DNA of 64,000 bases from Cymbidium sinense. Lineage: Eukaryota > Streptophyta > Magnoliopsida > Asparagales > Orchidaceae. The notes under the pieces were generated by a model that was not told the DNA's origin, ran no database searches, and saw only the letters and a list, made by a program, of their open reading frames with translations. Positions 58,691 to 64,000 of the stretch are shown here, in pieces (position 1 is the stretch's first letter; each line of letters opens with the position of its first letter). The position numbers and the translations under genes are program-made. The DNA lies in assembly GCA_021442155.1 (NCBI GenBank), contig CM038214.1, forward strand, positions 19,927,808-19,991,807. Direction: 5' to 3'.

Positions 58691-61559
58691 TAAACTAACT
58701 AGAACTAATAATAACTAAAACTAATAAAGCTAAACTAATAACTAACCTAAACCTAATAAACTAATAACTAAATTAACTCACTAACTAAAATTAATTAATA
58801 ACTAAACCTAATAATAACTAAACTAACAACTAAACTAAACTGACTAAATTTATTAAACTAATTAACTAATAAATTAATTAAGAAAACTAAATAATAATAA
58901 AACTAATAAATAAAAACTAAATTAATAACTAATAAAACCTAAACTAATAAACCTAATAAACTAAGAATTAACTAATAACTAAAAAACCTAAAACCTAAAC
59001 CTAAACTAATAAATAACTAAATTAATAAATTAATGGAACTAATAAAACTAACTAAACCTAAACCTAAACCTAAACCCTAATAATAAAAACTAAAACCTAA
59101 ACCTAACTAATAACTAAACTAAACCTGAACCATAAACCTTAAGCCCTAAACCCTAAATTAAACTAATAACTAAACTAACAAATAATAACTAATAAAACTA
59201 AACTAAATTAAACTAATAAATTAATAAAATTAAAACTAATAACTAAACTAAAAACAAAAAGTAAACTAAGTAAACCTAAACCTAATAAACTAAACTAACT
59301 AAAACTAACAAAACTAAAACTAAACTACCAACTAACTACCTAAAACTAAACTAAAACTAAACTAAACCTAAAACTAAATAAAACTAATAAAATTAAACTA
59401 ACTAACTAATAACTAATAAACTAGAATTAACTACCAAATCCAAAATCTATAACTAATAACTAATAAATAAATAACTAATACTAATAACTAAAACCTAAAC
59501 TAATAACTAAAGCTAAATAACCTAAACCTTAAACCCTAAACCTAAACCCTAAACCCTAAAGTAAAACCTAAACTAGAATAATAAACAAATAATTAATAAC
59601 TAATTAAAACTAATAACTAAAACTAAAACTAACTAATTAAACAAATCTAACTAACTAGTTACCAACTATAATAACTAATAAACTAAACTTAAAACTAAAA
59701 CCTAATCCTTGAATGAAAACCTAATCCCCAAACCTAAATTAAAACTAAAGAAAAACCTAATCCTTAAAAAACTAACTAAAAACTTAAACCCTAAACCCTA
59801 AATTAATTAACATAACTAACTAAACTAACAAACTAAACCTAATCTAAACAAAATAACTAAATTAATAAATTAACTAAAACTAATAAAACTAATACTACTA
59901 ATACTAAATAATAATTAAAACTAACCAACTAAACTAACCTAACTAACTCCTAAAATAACTAATGACAAACCTAAACCCTAAACCCTAAACCCCAACTAAA
60001 CTCCCACTAAACACTACTAAACTACTAACTAAACTAAACCTAAACCCTAAACCTAAATTAATAACTAATAAATTAACTAAAATTGATAACTAAACTAATA
60101 ACTAAAACTAATAAATAAAACCTAAACCTAAACCTAAAATAAACTAAGCCTAAGCCTAAACGTAAACTCAATAAAATAAAATAAACTAAAAATAAATATA
60201 AACCATAAAAAATAAAAATAAAATACAATAAACCATAACCCTAAACCCTAAAACTCTAAACCCTAAACCCTAAACCCTAAACGATAAACCCTAAACACTA
60301 AACCCTAAAAACTTAAAAACTTAAACCTAAAAATAAAATAAATAGAAAAACCTAAACCAAAATAAAATAAAATAATAAAATAAAATAAAAACCTAAACTA
60401 AAACCTAAGCTCAAACCTAAACCTAAAGTTAAACATAAAAGTAAAATAATAACTAAAATAAAATTAAATAAATAAAAACCTAAACTAAACTAAAAAATAA
60501 AATAAACCCAGAAATTAAAAAACCTAAATAAAATAAAAACTAAATGTAAAATAACAATAAAATAAACCTATAAAATAAAATATAAATGAAATAAAACCTT
60601 AAACCTTAAAAATAAACCTAAAAAATATAAAGAGTAAAACCTAAACCATTAACTAAAAAAAAAATCCTAAACTTAAAATAAACAAAATAAGATAAACATA
60701 AACCTAAACTAAAATAAACTAAACTAAAATAAAGAAAACCTAAACCCTAACCAATAAACCATAAACCCTAAACCCAAAAACCCTAAACCCTAAACCCTTA
60801 ACCCTAGCCCCTCACCCCAAACCCTAAATCCTAGACCCTAAAAACATAAAAAACCTTAACCTAAGCTAAATAAAACCTAAAAATAAAACAAATAAAAAAA
60901 TGTAAACCTAAATAAAATAAAATAAAAAGAAAACTAAAACATAGACCTAAACCTAATCCTAAACCTAAAAATAAAATTAAATAAAAAAACTAACTAAACT
61001 AAAATAAAATAAATAAAAACCCAAACTAAACTAATACATTAAATAAACCTAAAAATAAAAAATTGAAATAAAATAAATATGAAATAAACCTAAAATAAAA
61101 AAAATAAAAACTAAATGAAATCCTAAACCTAAACAATTAACATAAAAATAAAACGTAAAACCATATAAAAAATAAAACATAAACCCTAAATTAAAAAAAA
61201 AAACTTAAAATAAAAATAAAATAAATAAAACCTAAACCTAAACTTGAAATAAACTAAACCTAAACCTAAACCTAGACCTAAATTAAATAAAATAAAATAA
61301 ACTAAAAATCAACCAAAACCTAAACTAAAATATAAAACTTAAAAATAAACATAAAAAAAACTTAAAATCTCAACCTAAGAAAATAAAATAAAAACATAAA
61401 CCTAAACCTAAATATAAAAAATAAAACCTAAACCTAAAAAATAAAATAAAATAAAACTAAACTAAAAAATAAATATAAACCTAAACATAAACATAAAAAA
61501 TAAACTAAAATATAAAACATAAATAAAAATAAAATTATAAAATAAACTTAATAAACCTA

Positions 61560-61592
61560 AACCTACTAGTTTATTTAATTTTTAAAAAACCC
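61560..61592 (-). repeat. Array junction motif 3
   Basis: CTACTAGTTTATTTAATTTT followed by TAAAAAACCCTAAACC marks the change from AT-expanded to CCCTAAA-rich repeat, the reverse complement of the left-array junctions. Confidence 0.75.
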
Positions 61593-62667
61593 TAAACCCT
61601 AAGCAATAAATCCTAAACCCAAAACCAAAATGTGATCCCCTGACACCAACCCTAAACTGCAACCTAAATCTTAAACAAACCCCACCCAACCCTATCTAAA
61701 AAATCTAACCCTAACCCTAAACCCTAAACCCTCCTAAACCCCCTAACCTAACCCTCTAAGCCCTCCAAACTCACCAGCTAACCATAAAGTCCTCCCAAGG
61801 CATAACTACCCTACCCTGACCCTAACCCCTAACCCAAATCACCCTAAACCATAAATCCTAAACCTCACGAACTAAATAAAAGATAAAAATAAAATCAAAA
61901 AAATCTAAACCTAAATAAAATAAACAAATAAAATAAAATGAAAACCTAAACTAAAACCTAAACCTAAACCTATAAATAAATTTAAATAAAAAATTAAAAG
62001 TAAACTAAAATAAAATAGTTAAAAATATAAACTAAATTAAAAAATAAAATTAATCTATAATAAAAAACATAAATAAAATAAAAACTAAATGTTAAATAAA
62101 AATAAAAAAAATTTAAAATAAAATAAAATAAAAACTAAAAAAATCTAAACCTCAAAAATTAACCTAAAATTAAAACCTAAAAATAAATAAAAAATAAAAC
62201 CTAAATCCTAAACTAAAAAAAACCTAAACCTAAAATAAAAATAAAATAAAATAAACTTAAGCCTAAACTAAAATAAACTGAACTAAAATAAATAAAACCA
62301 AAACCTTAACCTAAACTAAATAATTTAAAATAAACTAAAAATAAACCTAAACCAAAACTACAAAATTATACCTAAAAATATACCTAAAGTAAAAAGCTAA
62401 AAGTTAAACATATAAAAATAAAATAAAAACCTAAACCTAAACCTTAAAAATAAAAGCTAAACTTAAAATTAAAAATAAAAATATAACTCAACTAGAAAAT
62501 AAACCTAAACCTAACCCTAAATAATAAACTATAATAAAAAACCTAAACTAAAATAAATAAACCTAAAATAAATAAACTAAACTAAATAGAAAATAAACCT
62601 ATATAAAAATAAAAAATAAAGTAAACTAAATTAAATAAAAAAACTAAATATACAAAATAAACTAAAA

Positions 62668-62706
62668 ATCTACTAGTTTACTTAAATTTTTTTTTAAAAA
62701 AAACTT
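62668..62706 (-). repeat. Array junction motif 4
   Basis: CTACTAGTTTACTTAAATTT, a T-run and an A-run mark the same transition 1.1 kb after motif 3. It is the near-exact reverse complement of 8,818-8,860. Confidence 0.78.
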
Positions 62707-63041
62707 AAACTCTAAATCCAAAACCCTAAATCTACAACCCTAAACCCAAAACCCTAAACCCTAAACCCTAACCCTAAACCCTAAACACTAAAAGTAATAA
62801 TCCCCATTAAGCCCTAAACCCTAAATCCTAAACTCTAGCACTAAGCCATAAACCCAAAACCTTAAACCCTAGCACTAAATCTTAAACCCTAGCACTAAAC
62901 CCTAAACCCTAATCAATAAACCCTAAACCCCAAGCCTGAAACCCTAATCCTAAGCCTGAAGTAACTAAATAAATTTAAAAATAAACCTAAATCCTAAAAC
63001 CTAGTAAACCCAAACCTAAGACTAAACCTTAAGAGTTGCAG

Positions 63042-63510
63042 AACCTTGACCGCAGGAACATCACCGTCAACCAGGCTCAATCTAGATCTGGTAGTGGAGG
63101 CAAAGGTGGAGGCGGTTATCTCAGTGGTGGTGGTGGATTTGGAGGTGCTGGTGGATATGGAGGTGCTGGTGGTTATGGAGGCTGGAGGAGCGATGGAGAT
63201 TACAGCTATGGTGATGGCGGAGGAAGAGATTAGGGATATGAAGATCTATCCTGCTACTCATGAGGCCGGGGAGGTTCTGATGGGAACTAGAGAAAATGAA
63301 GAATGGTCGATCTGATCTGATGCTTATGGAACTGTGTCATTACCGTAGAGATGATTCTAGTTATCTAAGGTTTTTAATTTGCTTTATGCGTGCTTATTTT
63401 TAATTTTTATCATTGTTTATGTCTTAGAAAACTTGGTGTGTTACTTAGTTGATCAAATCGAAAGGAATAGATGTTGAATCTAAATTTTTTCTCTATTAAA
63501 AAAACAAAAA
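63042..63510 (+). pseudogene. GRP last-exon pseudogene C with 3' UTR (best preserved)
   Basis: The coding part (63,042-63,299) begins NLDRRNITVNQAQSRSGSGG, the end of the RRM of GRP7-like glycine-rich RNA-binding proteins. A glycine-rich domain follows with GGY/GGF repeats (GFGGAGGYGGAGGYGG) and ends YGDGGGRD. Three in-frame stops then interrupt what was the usual C-terminal tail: TAG at 63,231, TGA in YS*GR, and TAG at 63,288 where DGNW is expected. The original stop is probably the TGA at 63,297. Just upstream, CCTTAAGAGTTGCAG resembles a 3' splice site, preceded by CCCTAAA-type repeat. The UTR continues to about 63,510 (AGAAAACTTGGTGTG, TTGAATCTAAATTTT). RRM core and first exon are absent. 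Its base composition is far richer in G than its surroundings. Confidence 0.9.
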
Positions 63511-64000
63511 TTGAAAAACCTTAAAACCTAAACTAAAACCTAAACCCTAAACCTAAAACCTAAATCCCAAACCCTAAACCATAAAAGCCTTAAACCCTAA
63601 ACACTAATACCCTAAACTCTAAACCCTAAAACCTTAAACCCTAAACCCTACACCCTAAATCCTAAACCTTAAACCCTAAACTATAAACCTCAAACCCTAA
63701 ACTTGAAACCCTAAACCCTAAACTAACCCTAAACCCAAACCTAAAAATGCTAAAAATGAAAACCTAAACTAAATAAAACCTAAAAAGAAAATATATAAAA
63801 AAACCTAAATGAAAATAAAATAAAGTATAAACATAAACTTAAACCTAAACCTAAAAAAAAAAAGAAAATAAAATAAAAAATAAAAACTAAACTAAAATAA
63901 AATAAATAAAAACCTAAACTAAATTAAAAAAAAAAAACCTAAAGAAAATAAAAATTAAACCTAAAATAAAAATAAAATAAACCTAAAATACAATAATATA

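Larger units (their letters stand above)
58691..64000 (+). repeat. Right telomere-like/GRP satellite array (CCCTAAA strand)
   Basis: The + strand consists of CTAAA and CCCTAAA derivatives. 58,691-60,120 is mainly the short form AACTAATAA/AACCTAAAC. 60,230-60,310, 60,740-60,840, 61,590-61,860 and 62,700-62,950 are CCCTAAA-rich. 60,310-60,730, 60,850-61,560 and 61,870-62,670 are AT-expanded (AAATAAAATAAAC). A GRP last exon sits at 63,042 and the array continues to the window end. Orientation is opposite to the left array on the + strand, but the GRP-to-repeat relation is the same. Confidence 0.87.

Noticed and set aside
63042..63299. Functional GRP gene
   Set aside because: The first exon and the RRM core are missing, and three in-frame stops break the C-terminal tail.
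1..64000. CRISPR arrays, bacterial operons, tRNA or rRNA genes
   Set aside because: No repeat-spacer array with uniform spacing, no ribosomal sequence and no cloverleaf was seen. The DNA is plant nuclear.

Overview
This is an intergenic, repeat-dominated window from a flowering-plant nuclear genome. The evidence is Arabidopsis-type telomere motifs (TTTAGGG/CCCTAAA), a plant RRM/glycine-rich RNA-binding protein (GRP) exon, a plant RAD5-type helicase pseudogene, a plant hAT transposon, a Tat/Ogre-lineage Ty3/gypsy element and a plant-type LINE. I found no gene that looks intact: every recognisable reading frame carries stops or frameshifts. The species cannot be named from the sequence.

Layout. 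1-5.27 kb is an inverted copy of a giant (about 7.6 kb) LTR-like noncoding repeat. 5.29-9.87 kb is a satellite-like array in which a decayed GRP last exon plus 3' UTR alternates with degenerate TTTAGGG repeats. 9.88-16.58 kb is a second, direct copy of the giant repeat. It ends at a tRNA-Asp-type primer-binding site and runs into a decayed Tat-lineage pol (16.6-20.3 kb) and that element's phrase-repetitive noncoding tail (to 22.85 kb). 22.85-24.43 kb is an old AT-rich tandem satellite.

24.44-44.14 kb holds two tandemly arranged copies of one composite. Each has a RAD5-like pseudogene fragment, two exon-like 'TTTGAAGACC' repeat units, an array of about 180-bp units carrying a recurrent hairpin, a noncoding retrotransposon-like tail, a polypurine tract and an LTR (38.68 and 43.51 kb). 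The first copy is split by a complete hAT transposon (27,902-34,497) with a perfect 8-bp target-site duplication. The second copy lacks about 3 kb of the tail.

44.27-51.89 kb is the third, most complete copy of the giant repeat. 51.89-55.13 kb holds a CT-rich minisatellite, a third locus of the exon-like units and a small giant-repeat fragment. 55.14-58.69 kb is a LINE remnant (RNase H domain, then a long T-rich tail ending in poly(A)). 58.69-64.0 kb is a second telomere-like/GRP array in the opposite + strand orientation to the first.

The most unusual structure is the telomere-like/GRP satellite. All three GRP copies begin at the same codon, just after an AG that looks like the intron acceptor, and all are fused to CCCTAAA-derived sequence in the same relative orientation. 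This suggests that a GRP intron-exon-UTR segment was amplified together with interstitial telomeric repeats. Boundaries given as round numbers come from reading repeated copies against each other by eye.
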